Shown piece by piece: positions 8,411 to 17,117 of a DNA stretch of 64,000 nucleotides. Every line of letters starts with the position of its first letter. The first letter of the stretch is position 1. The translations under genes and the position numbers were made by a program. The stretch spans positions 1-64,000 of the forward strand of contig CAZVLE010000047.1 in NCBI GenBank assembly GCA_964627855.1. The letters are read 5' to 3'. The notes under the pieces were generated by a model. That model did no database searches, had not been told where the DNA came from, and saw only the letters and a program-made list of their open reading frames with translations. The DNA is from CAZVLE01 sp964627855 (GTDB lineage Bacteria > Bacillota > Dethiobacteria > DTU022).

Positions 8411-9353
8411 TGTTACTGCCCGTTTTTACTGAAAGATCGGGAAATTTATTTTTGATAAACCTGGCCTTAGCGAGGGTGTAATCCGGGTCAGGGGGAATAA
8501 GATCAGCACAGCTGCATAAAATACCAAGATGTTTGTATGTATCTATACCGAGGCGATGATAGGGTAATATTTCGATTTCTTTAAATTTATCCAGGTGACT
8601 GCAGAATTTAGCGGTTGCCAGTAAATTTTGATCATCATCGTTAAAACCTGGAATGAGAGGAATACGGATAGTAATCTGCAGCGGATGAGCAGAACGATCA
8701 ATTTTTTTTAGATTTCTCAAAATGTGGCTGTTACCCTCGCCGATCCATTGGCGGTGAATGTCGCTGTTCATCTGTTTGATGTCGGCATAAAGCAGATCGA
8801 GCCATGGTAACGACTTTTTCAGATCATCATAAGGGGCATTAAGCGAGCTTTCAACAGCCGTATTGATGCCCATTTTCTTGCACGCTTTTAAGATTTCAGC
8901 TGTAAAAGAAGCTTGATTAAAGGGTTCACCGCCGCTGATGGTCAGACCACCGCCGGAGTAAAAGTAGAATACTTCATCACGGGCTACTTCTTGAATGACT
9001 TCTTCTACGGAAAGAGTGTGACCGTACTTTTTCTGGGCTCCTTGATAACAGGTATCGACACAGCAAAAACATGACAGGCATTTCTCCCATTCAAGGATGA
9101 CATAATTTTTATCATCCCCGGTGACCAGGGCTCCGGAAGGGCAGGCTTCAATACACCTGCCGCAACCTGTGCAGAGCTCTGAGAGGTAGCCTTTTTCGGG
9201 TTCAAACTTTTGTGATTCAGGAGTTGAACACCAGGTGCAACGGAGGGAGCAGCCTTTTAAGAAAAGTACTGTTCGCATACCCTCACCGTCGTGAATGGAA
9301 GATCTCTCGATACGTAATACAGAACCTCTTATCGCTTCGATGCCTTGAGACAT
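8403..9353 (-). CDS. Glycyl-radical enzyme activating enzyme (radical SAM), partner of the GRE at 9359-11776
   Basis: Uses S-adenosylmethionine and a [4Fe-4S] cluster to install the glycyl radical on the adjacent enzyme. In 316 residues it has the radical-SAM motif CSLRCTWC (about residues 35-42) preceded by SIHDGEGMRTVLFLKGC. A two-cluster ferredoxin insert follows (CTGCGRCIEACP and CLSCFCCVDTC), typical of activases for dehydratase-type GREs rather than of PflA. The SAM-binding motif GGGLTISGGEP comes next. Its start lies 5 bp after the GRE stop, so the two are one operon. A weak AGGG stands upstream of the ATG. It is distinct in sequence from the activase at 11942, suggesting each serves its own GRE. 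Confidence 0.92.
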   Translation of the reverse strand: MSQGIEAIRGSVLRIERSSIHDGEGMRTVLFLKGCSLRCTWCSTPESQKFEPEKGYLSELCTGCGRCIEACPSGALVTGDDKNYVILEWEKCLSCFCCVDTCYQGAQKKYGHTLSVEEVIQEVARDEVFYFYSGGGLTISGGEPFNQASFTAEILKACKKMGINTAVESSLNAPYDDLKKSLPWLDLLYADIKQMNSDIHRQWIGEGNSHILRNLKKIDRSAHPLQITIRIPLIPGFNDDDQNLLATAKFCSHLDKFKEIEILPYHRLGIDTYKHLGILCSCADLIPPDPDYTLAKARFIKNKFPDLSVKTGSNTI

Positions 9354-9358
9354 ATCTT

Positions 9359-11776
9359 TTACCCTACTGTTATTCCCTGTTGAATGGTTCGCTTAATTAT
9401 TTCATTCTGGACATCCTGACCCAGTTCAGCGAAATAAGCCGTATAGCCGGCCACACGAACGAGCAAACCACGGTACTCTTCGGGGTTTTGCTGTGCCCGG
9501 AGCAGTGTTTCCTGGTCGATAACATTGAATTGAACGTGGTAAACACCTAAACTGCAAAGGCTTTTTAACATGGCCATCAGCTGAGTAATCCCGTGATCTG
9601 TTTTTAACATGGCCGGTTCAATTTTCATGTTGAGGAGGGTGCCCTGCACAAAACGGCCATGAGGAATTTGCGATACTGACTTAATAACAGCTCCCGGTCC
9701 CTTAAAATCTGTACCTCCGCTGGGGCTAATCCCATCGGCCAGGGGTTGCCAGGCTTTTCGACCGGAGGGCAGGGCTCCCACTTCGAGGCCGAAAGGTGTG
9801 TTGCCGGAAACCGGTAAAATACCGGGAGTCATTTTGCCAAATTTACTTTCATAGCTTTCAATCTCATCGGCAATGTATGTAAATATTTCTCCGGCGATTT
9901 GATCAACTTGATAGTCATCATTGCCGTATTTAGGGGCTTTCAGGCATTTATGAAAGACCTGCTCATGGCCGGCAAAATCAGCTTCCAGGGCAGAAAGCAG
10001 AGCCTGCATGGTAACCTGGCCGGTGTCGTAAACAAGATGTTTCACTGCAGCGATGCTATTAATCAGGTCGGCCACCCCTATCAGGATGATACCGTTACCG
10101 GTATTATACTTAGCCCCGCCCCAGGCATAATCCATGGCCTTTTCAATGCATTCCTTGAAAGTAAGCGAGAGGGCAGGAACCGGCCGGTGATAGCCAATTT
10201 CGTCGATAACGTGGCTTCCGGCAACAACAGCCCGAATAGCATAAGACAGCTGTTTTTTCACAGCCTCAAGAAAATGATCATAGGTTTTGAAGAAAAGCGG
10301 ATCGCCCGTTCTCTCTGCAATAGTTAAATTGCTTTTTCTGTTAAGTCCATCCAGCAGGGCAAACTCGACCACACTGCCTAAATTAATGTCAGCCAGGGCA
10401 GTATACTGGCGTAGCCGGCCTTCAAGGTTTGTTTCCACGCAACCGCAGGGGTTCCAGTTGTAAGCCTCTTTTAAAGGAATACCTTTATTCATTAGCATCA
10501 TGATGCCGAGATCATCATTATGAAAAGCGGGAAAACCGGTGCCCAGGCTGATCAATTCAACAATTTTGCGCAAAAATGTGTTAGGATTTTTTGCCATGCT
10601 ATAGCGAACGGAAAGGGAAGGCTGGTAAAGTTGAACATCCATTGTCGCCTGCAAGATCATGTAGGATAGATCATTGACAGCGTCTTTTCCGGTGTCATCA
10701 ACACCACCAACGCATACATTTTGAAACATGGGGTAGCCGGCAGCAAACTCGGCTGTGAGGGCATCCTGGAAAAGGCAGGGCTCGCTGAATTTAATCCAGA
10801 GACAGTCCAGTAACTCCTGTGCTTCCTCAGGGGTTATTTGTCCGGCAACAAGATCGGCCTTGTAATAAGGCCAGAGATACTGATCCATCCTCCCGGGATT
10901 GTAGCTGGCAGCATTCTGTTCCATGAAGATCATGGTCTGATAAAAGTAGAGCGACTGCAGCGCTTCCCGAAAGGTCCGGGCAGGATTGGCAGGAACCTGC
11001 CGGCATATCTCTGCTATTCCCAATAATTCCTGTTTCCTTTTTTCATTGCTTTCAAGTTTAGCGAGGCGCGAGGCCTCAGTAGCATACCGCTGAGCGAGTT
11101 TGGTTATGCCTTCGGCAACGATCAGGAGTGATTCCAGATAATAATCTTTTTCATAGTCACCGGGACGGGTTAGTTCAAGTTTTACTTTCACGGCCTTAAT
11201 TTTTTCGATAATGCCCTTAAGACCCGATTCAATCAGCCAGCTATAACCCGCCGTTGTTTCGCCCCACCCGCGGACTGCTTTACGATCAATATAGATAACT
11301 CCATTGTCACGCAGGGCACGGGTATGCTCTGGAATCTGGGCCAGCCATTCCTCATAATTGGAATGCCCTTTCCAGTAGGGGCGTATTTCGCTGATGAAAG
11401 CTTCGCGATCTTCAGCTTTCAGATGAAAAGGATCATAAGGCCTGTTACTGATTGTATCGAGCTCTCTGTCCAGAACTGACCAGCAGGAGTCGGCACAGAG
11501 GATTCCACCCCGGATCTTACTGCCTGAACAACCAACAATCAATTCGTCATCCCGGATCACGATAGTTTTCTCTAAGCACTGCTTGCGAAAAGCCTTTGCC
11601 TTGCGAAGAACAAGTGGTTGACCTTCAGTTTCCCGGAAGCCTTCGGTCAGTAACCTGGCATTTTCAAGATCCATTTCAGGTCGCGTTTCCAGGACCCTTT
11701 GTTTCAGCCTTTCAATCCTGTCCAAATAAGGAGGTTGGTTAAGCTGTTTTTTATCAGTTTTAGTTTTACGCGACAT
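9359..11776 (-). CDS. Glycyl-radical enzyme of unassigned substrate (pyruvate formate-lyase family, dehydratase-like)
   Basis: Large cytosolic radical enzyme, 805 residues from ATG 11776, which has GGGAGGG seven bases upstream; a TTG at 11782 is too close to that site. The active-site Cys is Cys446 in CGCVET, with the neighbouring Glu used by dehydratase/lyase GREs. The glycyl-radical residue is Gly777 in RVAGYTAYF. Compared with HypD it has Ala where HypD has the catalytic Asp (ASYNPGR versus DAFCPGR). It also lacks the Tyr 16 residues after the Cys, and reads LPVSGNTPFG where HypD has the Thr-containing LPTT. It is therefore not HypD. The segment EGRLRQYT after GCVET recalls choline-lyase-like GREs only loosely. 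It sits between the trans-3-hydroxyproline dehydratase and hypD, so a hydroxyproline isomer is one possible substrate. Confidence 0.9.
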   Translation of the reverse strand: MSRKTKTDKKQLNQPPYLDRIERLKQRVLETRPEMDLENARLLTEGFRETEGQPLVLRKAKAFRKQCLEKTIVIRDDELIVGCSGSKIRGGILCADSCWSVLDRELDTISNRPYDPFHLKAEDREAFISEIRPYWKGHSNYEEWLAQIPEHTRALRDNGVIYIDRKAVRGWGETTAGYSWLIESGLKGIIEKIKAVKVKLELTRPGDYEKDYYLESLLIVAEGITKLAQRYATEASRLAKLESNEKRKQELLGIAEICRQVPANPARTFREALQSLYFYQTMIFMEQNAASYNPGRMDQYLWPYYKADLVAGQITPEEAQELLDCLWIKFSEPCLFQDALTAEFAAGYPMFQNVCVGGVDDTGKDAVNDLSYMILQATMDVQLYQPSLSVRYSMAKNPNTFLRKIVELISLGTGFPAFHNDDLGIMMLMNKGIPLKEAYNWNPCGCVETNLEGRLRQYTALADINLGSVVEFALLDGLNRKSNLTIAERTGDPLFFKTYDHFLEAVKKQLSYAIRAVVAGSHVIDEIGYHRPVPALSLTFKECIEKAMDYAWGGAKYNTGNGIILIGVADLINSIAAVKHLVYDTGQVTMQALLSALEADFAGHEQVFHKCLKAPKYGNDDYQVDQIAGEIFTYIADEIESYESKFGKMTPGILPVSGNTPFGLEVGALPSGRKAWQPLADGISPSGGTDFKGPGAVIKSVSQIPHGRFVQGTLLNMKIEPAMLKTDHGITQLMAMLKSLCSLGVYHVQFNVIDQETLLRAQQNPEEYRGLLVRVAGYTAYFAELGQDVQNEIIKRTIQQGITVG

Positions 11777-11809
11777 TGCCAAACCCTCCCTGCAGCTCTG
11801 CTGGCCTTA

Positions 11810-11815
11810 ATTATA
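11810..11815 (-). promoter_or_regulatory. -10 element of the unassigned GRE operon
   Basis: On the minus strand TATAAT lies 34 bases upstream of the ATG at 11776. The -35 position 17 bp away reads CTGATC, a poor match, so an activator may be needed. The divergent hypD operon has its own TATAAT at 11931-11936, giving a compact shared control region. Confidence 0.5.
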
Positions 11816-11930
11816 ACATGGATAGAAGCTTCGATCAGTGTTAAATTAATCGAGAAGTGCGCCATTTTAGAGGAATCTTCAGATTGGAGTATTTACGATT
11901 GTTTTTGATTACTATAAGGTTTATTTCTGC

Positions 11931-11936
11931 TATAAT
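11931..11936 (+). promoter_or_regulatory. -10 element of the hypD operon, abutting the start codon
   Basis: A perfect TATAAT ends 5 bases before the ATG at 11942, so transcription would begin at or next to the start codon, giving a leaderless or nearly leaderless mRNA. No Shine-Dalgarno is visible before this ATG. The -35 is weak (TTGATT at 11905, spacing 20). Confidence 0.45.
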
Positions 11937-11941
11937 TAAGA

Positions 11942-12883
11942 ATGATGTGCATTATTGAAGAGGTTAGAAGCGGCATTGTATTTAACATCCAGCGGTTTTC
12001 GCTTCACGACGGCCCTGGAATCAGAACAACTGTTTTTTTCAAAGGTTGTCCATTGTCCTGCTGCTGGTGCCAAAATCCCGAAGGTATTAAAAGCAGCATA
12101 GATCTTTTTCATTACAGTCACAAGTGCCTGAACTGTGGAATATGTCTTCTTAACTGTCCCAGGGAAGCGATCAGGCCAGGGAGAAGCTGTGTTGAGCTTA
12201 ATCGTAAAAGTTGCGATCTTTGTTTGAAGTGTGTTGAGCTTTGCCCGACCGGCGCTTTTCAGGCAGCCGGCAAGATGGTAACCGTTGATGATCTTCTTGA
12301 AGAATTGCTTAAAGATAGGCTGGTTTATGAAGAATCGGGTGGAGGCGTCACCATCTCAGGCGGTGAACCCCTCCTGCAGCCGGAATTTCTACTTGCTTTG
12401 CTGGTTACTTTGAAAAAAAATGCCATTCATACTGTAGTTGAGACTTCGGGTTATGCCCCCTGGTCTCAGCTGGAATCAATTGCCAAATGGACTGACCTGT
12501 TCCTATATGATCTTAAACTTATCGATGAAGGAAAGAGCATTACCTATACCGGTGCTTCAAACAGACTTGTGATCAGTAATTTAAAAAAGTTGCTCCTGCA
12601 AGGCTGTAAAACAAAGGTACGTATGCCCTTTGTTCCGGGGATCAATACAGGTCATGAACATCTTCACAAGGTGGCAAAACTTTTAGCGGATTGCTCAGTC
12701 AAAGAACTGGAACTGCTTCCTTACCACAGCCTTGGTTACACTAAATATTTAAACCTTGACCTGGAATACAGGTACACATCTCAAGAGAAACCTACAGCGG
12801 CAGAAATTTTTGCCGCCAAAGAGCTATTTGCCCTTAAGGGCATTAATATAACCAGTGAGGTACTGAATAATGACAAGCATTGA
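11942..12883 (+). CDS. HypD-activating enzyme (radical SAM glycyl-radical activase)
   Basis: 313-residue activase that generates the glycyl radical on HypD encoded immediately downstream. FSLHDGPGIRTTVFFKGC leads into the CPLSCCWC radical-SAM cluster motif (about residues 36-43). Ferredoxin-like CLNCGICLLNCP and CDLCLKCVELCP follow, then GGGVTISGGEP for SAM. No clear ribosome site precedes the tandem ATGs at 11942 and 11945, but a -10 box sits directly upstream, so the mRNA may be leaderless. The gene overlaps hypD by 14 bp. Confidence 0.93.
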   Translation: MMCIIEEVRSGIVFNIQRFSLHDGPGIRTTVFFKGCPLSCCWCQNPEGIKSSIDLFHYSHKCLNCGICLLNCPREAIRPGRSCVELNRKSCDLCLKCVELCPTGAFQAAGKMVTVDDLLEELLKDRLVYEESGGGVTISGGEPLLQPEFLLALLVTLKKNAIHTVVETSGYAPWSQLESIAKWTDLFLYDLKLIDEGKSITYTGASNRLVISNLKKLLLQGCKTKVRMPFVPGINTGHEHLHKVAKLLADCSVKELELLPYHSLGYTKYLNLDLEYRYTSQEKPTAAEIFAAKELFALKGINITSEVLNNDKH

Positions 12884-15251
12884 ACGGGGTATGAATGAAC
12901 GCATTAAATTATTAAGAGCCCAAAGTGAAAACACTGCTCCTTCAATTTCCATTGAAAGGGCTGTCCTGGTAACAGAAGTTTATCAGCAATATGAAGGCCG
13001 GGTATCAGCTCCCATGCTCAGGGCATTAACCTTTAAGCACCTGATGGAGCATAAATCAATCTGTATTAATGATCAGGAATTAATAGTCGGTGAGCGCGGC
13101 ACCGGCCCTCAGGAGGCTCCTACCTATCCAGAGCTTTGCTGTCACAGCCTTGATGACTTAAAAATGGTCAGGGATCGCAAAAAAATATCTTTTTCAGTCG
13201 GTGATGCCGTATTTAAAAAACAGTCCGAAATAATTATTCCGTACTGGAAAGGCCGTTCGATGCGTGATCAAATATTTTCCCTCATGTCCGGGGAGTGGCA
13301 TGACTGTTACTTGGCCGGGATCTTCACAGAATTTATGGAACAACGTGCGCCCGGCCATACTGTTGCCGGTGAAAAAATCTATGCGAAAGGAATGCTTGAT
13401 TTTATCGATGAAATAGATGAGCGCCTCCTGGTTCTTCAATCCTCTGATGATCAGGCGGCAGAAGCAAAAAAAGAACAACTGGAGGCTATGAAGATATGTG
13501 CCGGAGCTTTGGTTACTTTTGCCCGCAGGTATGTTGAAAAGGCCAGACAACTCGCAGCAGTTGAAAGCGATACCCGTAGAAAAGAAGAACTTCATACCAT
13601 TGCCGAGGTCTGTGAGCATGTCCCTGCCCGGGCACCACGGAATTTTCGCGAAGCGCTGCAGGCTTACTGGTTCATTCATCTGGGAGTGATCACTGAACTT
13701 AATACATGGGATGCCTTTTGCCCGGGGAGGCTTGATCAGCACCTGGAGCCGTTTTATCAAAGTAGCCTAGCTGATGGCACACTGAGCAGGGAAAAGGCAA
13801 AGGAACTGCTGGAATGTTTTTGGGTTAAGTTCAACAACCAACCGGCACCGCCAAAGGTTGGTATTACCCTGCAGGAAAGCGGCACCTATACAGATTTTGC
13901 CAACATCAACTTAGGTGGGCTCAGGCCTGATGGCCATGACGGGGTCAATGATCTTACCTACCTGCTGTTGGAAGTGATTGAAGAAATGCGTCTTCTGCAG
14001 CCCAGCAGCAATGTCCAGGTTAGCAAAAAAAACCCGGATCTATTTATCAAAAAAGCGGGGGAAGTCATTCGCCAGGGATGGGGACAACCCTCTGTTTTTA
14101 ATGTTGAGGCAATAATACAGGAAATGCTGGTTCAAGGCAAAAGCCTCCTTGATGCGCGACGGGGCGGGACCAGTGGCTGTGTAGAAACAGGGGCCTTCGG
14201 CCGGGAAAGCTATATTCTAACCGGCTATTTCAATCTGACTAAGATCCTGGAAATCACGTTGCACGACGGTAAAGATCCACGAACGGGTAAAATGATCGGT
14301 ATTAATACTGGAAACCCCCAACAATTTGCTTCTTTTCAAGAACTTATCAAAGCTTTTAAAAAGCAACTCGAGCACTTCATTACCATTAAAATAAAGGGCA
14401 ACGAAGTGATTGAGAAGCTCTACGCTGAAAAAATGCCTGCGCCATTTCTTTCCCTGATCATTGATGACTGTATTGAAAATGGGATAGATTACAATGCCGG
14501 GGGAGCACGTTATAACACGAACTACATACAGGGTGTTGGTATCGGAACCATCACCGACAGTTTATCTGCCATTAAAAAACACCTTTATGACGACAGAAAA
14601 TATAGCTGGACGGATCTGCTTTCGGCTCTTGATAATAATTTCTCGGAAAAAGAAAGCATGCGTCAATTTTTGATGCATAGAACACCGCACTATGGTAATG
14701 ATGATGATTATGCAGACGAGATAATGGAGACTGTTTTCAAGCTTTTCCACAGCATCGTTGACGGTAGAAGAAGTTATCGGGGGGCAACTTACCGGATCAA
14801 CATGCTGCCTACTACCTGTCATGTTTACTTCGGTTCGGTAATCGGGGCGACACCTGACGGGAGAAAATCAGGCCTGCCTCTTTCAGAAGGGATTTCTCCT
14901 GTGCAGGGAGCGGACCTGAAGGGCCCAACGGCAGTGATCAAGTCTGCCGCTAAAATGGACCATTTGCTTACGGGGGGCACATTGCTCAACATCAAGTTTT
15001 CTCCTAGACTTCTTGCCGGTGAGAAGGGATTGGACAGCTTGATGCACTTGATCAGGGCGTATTTCAGGATGGATGGCCATCATATTCAGTTCAATGTTAT
15101 TGACAGCGATACCCTGAAAAAGGCACAGCAGAACCCGGAACAGTATCGTAATCTTATTGTCAGAGTTGCCGGTTACAGTGACTATTTCAACAACCTGAGT
15201 GAACAACTGCAAAATGAGATCATAGCGCGCAGGGCGCACGACTTATTTTAA
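12870..15251 (+). CDS. hypD: trans-4-hydroxy-L-proline dehydratase, glycyl-radical enzyme HypD
   Basis: Radical dehydration of trans-4-hydroxy-L-proline to pyrroline-5-carboxylate, which ProC then reduces to proline. The 793-residue chain has Cys437 and Glu439 in SGCVETG and the radical Gly768 in RVAGYSDYF. Relative to the C. difficile enzyme (numbers recalled from the literature: His160, Asp278, Ser334, Phe340, Cys434, Glu436, Tyr450, Thr645, Gly765) each residue is found here at exactly +3: His163, Asp281, Ser337, Phe343, Cys437, Glu439, Tyr453, Thr648 and Gly768. This makes the assignment strong. It overlaps its activase by 14 bp, and proC lies about 10 kb downstream. This HypD is unrelated to the hydrogenase-maturation protein of the same name. 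Confidence 0.95.
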   Translation: MTSIERGMNERIKLLRAQSENTAPSISIERAVLVTEVYQQYEGRVSAPMLRALTFKHLMEHKSICINDQELIVGERGTGPQEAPTYPELCCHSLDDLKMVRDRKKISFSVGDAVFKKQSEIIIPYWKGRSMRDQIFSLMSGEWHDCYLAGIFTEFMEQRAPGHTVAGEKIYAKGMLDFIDEIDERLLVLQSSDDQAAEAKKEQLEAMKICAGALVTFARRYVEKARQLAAVESDTRRKEELHTIAEVCEHVPARAPRNFREALQAYWFIHLGVITELNTWDAFCPGRLDQHLEPFYQSSLADGTLSREKAKELLECFWVKFNNQPAPPKVGITLQESGTYTDFANINLGGLRPDGHDGVNDLTYLLLEVIEEMRLLQPSSNVQVSKKNPDLFIKKAGEVIRQGWGQPSVFNVEAIIQEMLVQGKSLLDARRGGTSGCVETGAFGRESYILTGYFNLTKILEITLHDGKDPRTGKMIGINTGNPQQFASFQELIKAFKKQLEHFITIKIKGNEVIEKLYAEKMPAPFLSLIIDDCIENGIDYNAGGARYNTNYIQGVGIGTITDSLSAIKKHLYDDRKYSWTDLLSALDNNFSEKESMRQFLMHRTPHYGNDDDYADEIMETVFKLFHSIVDGRRSYRGATYRINMLPTTCHVYFGSVIGATPDGRKSGLPLSEGISPVQGADLKGPTAVIKSAAKMDHLLTGGTLLNIKFSPRLLAGEKGLDSLMHLIRAYFRMDGHHIQFNVIDSDTLKKAQQNPEQYRNLIVRVAGYSDYFNNLSEQLQNEIIARRAHDLF

Positions 15252-15303
15252 TTTTCCCTGGCAGGGCAGGTTAAAGAATGCCCGGGAATTGATTGCAGAA
15301 TGA

Positions 15304-15332
15304 TTGACAGAAGAGCATAAATACAATACAAT
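15304..15332 (+). promoter_or_regulatory. Promoter of tRNA-Trp
   Basis: TTGACA (15304-15309), 17-bp spacer, TACAAT (15327-15332). The predicted start falls just before the tRNA at 15343. Confidence 0.75.
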
Positions 15333-15342
15333 AAGCAATATT

Positions 15343-15418
15343 AGGGGAGTAGCTCAACTGGCAGAGCAGCGGTCTCCAAAACCGCAGGCTGCGGGTTCAA
15401 GTCCTGTCTCCCCTGCCA
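15343..15418 (+). tRNA. tRNA-Trp (anticodon CCA)
   Basis: 76-nt cloverleaf. The acceptor AGGGGAG pairs with CTCCCCT. The D arm contains AGCTCAACTGGCAGAGC. The anticodon stem GCGGT/ACCGC holds loop CTCCAAA with anticodon CCA, and the T arm has GGTTCAA. The 3' end GCCA is encoded, with discriminator G as expected for tryptophan. Confidence 0.96.
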
Positions 15419-15429
15419 TTGTGTAATGT

Positions 15430-15456
15430 GAGATGCTGCCTTTATAGCAGCATCTC
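15430..15456 (+). terminator. Hairpin after tRNA-Trp, probable terminator
   Basis: GAGATGCTGC (15430-15439) pairs perfectly with GCAGCATCTC (15447-15456), followed by only a short ATTT. It lies 12 bases after the tRNA, so it likely ends the tRNA transcript, though the weak T-run makes termination efficiency uncertain. Confidence 0.55.
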
Positions 15457-15542
15457 ATTTCAGTTGAACCTTTATTGAGCGGCTTAACAGTGCTGCAAAT
15501 GTGCGGTGGCAAGTCAATAAATTTAAAGAGGTGTTTAAAAGC

Positions 15543-16745
15543 ATGTCTACCACTAATGAAGTTCTCTCCCTGACCGAACAATACAGTGCCCGTAACTACC
15601 TGCCCTTGCCGGTTGTTCTCTCCAGGGGCGAAGGAGTCTGGGTAAGTGATCCCGAAGGAAATCGCTATCTCGATATGCTTAGTGCATACTCGGCGATGAA
15701 TTTTGGCCACTGTCACCCGCGCATTATTGCTGCCCTAAAAAAACAGGCCGATCAAATTACGCTTACATCTAGGGCTTTTCACAATGATCAACTGGGCGAA
15801 TTTTGCCGCGCAGTAGCTATACTTACTGATAAAGAGATGGTTTTACCCATGAACACAGGAGCTGAAGCGGTAGAAACAGCCATAAAGGCAGCCCGCCGCT
15901 GGGCATACAGGGTGAAAAAAGTTGCCCCAGATAAAGCAGAAATAATTGCCTGCAGGGGGAACTTTCATGGCCGGACTACTACAATCATCTCCTTTAGCTC
16001 GGATGAAGCCTACCGTTCAGATTTTGGCCCTTACACACCGGGCTTCAAGCTGATTGAATATGGATCTATCGACGAATTGAAAAAAGCAATAACGCCGGAA
16101 ACTGCTGCCTTCCTGGTGGAGCCGATTCAGGGTGAAGGTGGAATCATTATTCCCCCGGAGGGCTATCTCAAAGAAGCCTATGCTGTTTGCAGGGATAACA
16201 ACATATGTTTCATGGCTGATGAAATCCAAACGGGCTTTGGCAGAACCGGTAAAATGTTTTGTTCTGACTGGGAAGGAGTCAAACCTGATGTCTATATTCT
16301 CGGCAAAGCCCTCGGCGGCGGTATAGTGCCTATTTCTGCGGTTGCTGCCAATGAAGATATCCTCGGTGTCTTTGAACCAGGTTCTCATGGATCTACCTTT
16401 GGCGGTAATCCTTTGGCCTGTGCAGTTTCAATCGAGTCTTTGAAAGTACTTGCTGAAGAGAGGTTGATCGAAAAATCTGCCGAACTGGGAACCTACTTTG
16501 TTAACCGGTTGAAAGCTATTGATAATCCGATTATCGCGGAAATAAGGGGTAAGGGTCTGATGGTTGGGATTGAGCTAAAGGTGAAAGCAAGAGCCTATTG
16601 TGAGAGATTGAAGGAACTGGGCATCCTGGCTAAGGAAACCCACGAAAACGTGATCAGACTTGCTCCTCCCCTGATTATCAAAAAAGATGAACTCGACTGG
16701 GCCCTGGAGCGTATCGAAAAAGTTTTCAGAGAAAAAAATAAATAA
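15543..16745 (+). CDS. rocD: Ornithine aminotransferase
   Basis: PLP enzyme moving the delta-amino group of ornithine to 2-oxoglutarate, giving glutamate-5-semialdehyde, which cyclises to pyrroline-5-carboxylate. The 400-residue class-III aminotransferase carries [36 protein letters not shown] and the PLP Asp in [13 protein letters not shown]. The Schiff-base Lys lies in LGKALGGG. The N-terminal [17 protein letters not shown] and the SAYSA segment fit RocD better than ArgD or GabT. ATG 15543 has AAAGAGGTG eight bases upstream. It feeds the same P5C pool as HypD and ProC. 4-aminobutyrate or acetylornithine as substrate is less likely. Confidence 0.88.
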   Translation: MSTTNEVLSLTEQYSARNYLPLPVVLSRGEGVWVSDPEGNRYLDMLSAYSAMNFGHCHPRIIAALKKQADQITLTSRAFHNDQLGEFCRAVAILTDKEMVLPMNTGAEAVETAIKAARRWAYRVKKVAPDKAEIIACRGNFHGRTTTIISFSSDEAYRSDFGPYTPGFKLIEYGSIDELKKAITPETAAFLVEPIQGEGGIIIPPEGYLKEAYAVCRDNNICFMADEIQTGFGRTGKMFCSDWEGVKPDVYILGKALGGGIVPISAVAANEDILGVFEPGSHGSTFGGNPLACAVSIESLKVLAEERLIEKSAELGTYFVNRLKAIDNPIIAEIRGKGLMVGIELKVKARAYCERLKELGILAKETHENVIRLAPPLIIKKDELDWALERIEKVFREKNK

Positions 16746-16755
16746 ACTATAAATA

Positions 16756-16790
16756 AAGTATTGACAAATCAAAATATATGATCAATACTT
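16756..16790 (+). promoter_or_regulatory. Inverted repeat containing a TTGACA box upstream of the structured RNA
   Basis: AAGTATTGA (16756-16764) and TCAATACTT (16782-16790) are perfect inverted arms. TTGACA at 16761-16766 with ATACTT 18 bases on could be a promoter for the RNA that begins about 16797. Alternatively the palindrome is a terminal hairpin of a mobile element or the end of the rocD transcript; the sequence does not decide. Confidence 0.4.
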
Positions 16791-16796
16791 ACTTTA

Positions 16797-17090
16797 CCAG
16801 GTTCCGAGAGACTGGACAGCGAACCGGGTTTGGAGTTCGGGGATAACCGGAATGGATGAAGGGCAACTGGAATCCAGGTAAGGATAATCCCCGGGGACAA
16901 ATTGCTGAAAGAGCCGGTAGACGAAAGGTCTACGACCGGGAAATGCCGGAGTTCACAGCACGGATAATGAGTAGCTGCCCGGAGGTTGAGGGAAGGCCAT
17001 CCAAAGGTGGTGGCGGAAGCTCAGCTGTAGATGGGTTAGCGAAGAAAGTCCGTCGGTAAGTTGATAAGGCCTGTTGGGACCTGGTTTTTA
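16797..17090 (+). ncRNA. Structured non-coding RNA resembling HEARO / IscB omegaRNA, without an adjacent IscB gene
   Basis: A stretch of about 290 bases with dense base pairing and no credible ORF. Helices seen include CTGG-aat-CCAG (16867-16876), TCCCC-g-GGGGA (16888-16898) and CCGGTAGAC-gaaag-GTCTAC-ga-CCGG (16914-16938, with a 2-nt bulge). A longer pair joins CCATC (16997-17001) with GATGG (17030-17034). Purine-rich joining segments such as GGGGATAACCGG, GGATGAAGGGCAAC, CGGATAATGAGTAG and GCGGAAGCTCAGCTG resemble my memory of HEARO RNA, the omegaRNA of IscB nucleases, whose guide is at the 5' end. No IscB-like ORF is in the window. The boundaries are approximate, and the family call is recognition, not a search result. 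Confidence 0.5.
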
Positions 17091-17117
17091 TATGTACTGG
17101 TATGACATTCCTTCTCG

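Noticed and set aside
13194..13760. 188-residue antisense ORF in hypD
   Set aside because: Shadow of the conserved hypD sequence; no support on its own strand.
16913..16940. Hairpin resembling group II intron domain V
   Set aside because: It has a GAAA loop and a 2-nt bulge like domain V, but about 150 bases of structured RNA follow it, whereas domain V should be near the 3' end; no intron ORF or other domains are seen.
16856..17059. 67-residue + strand ORF inside the structured RNA region
   Set aside because: Composition is low-complexity Gly/Arg/Lys, no ribosome site, and it crosses several paired helices, so a coding role is unlikely.
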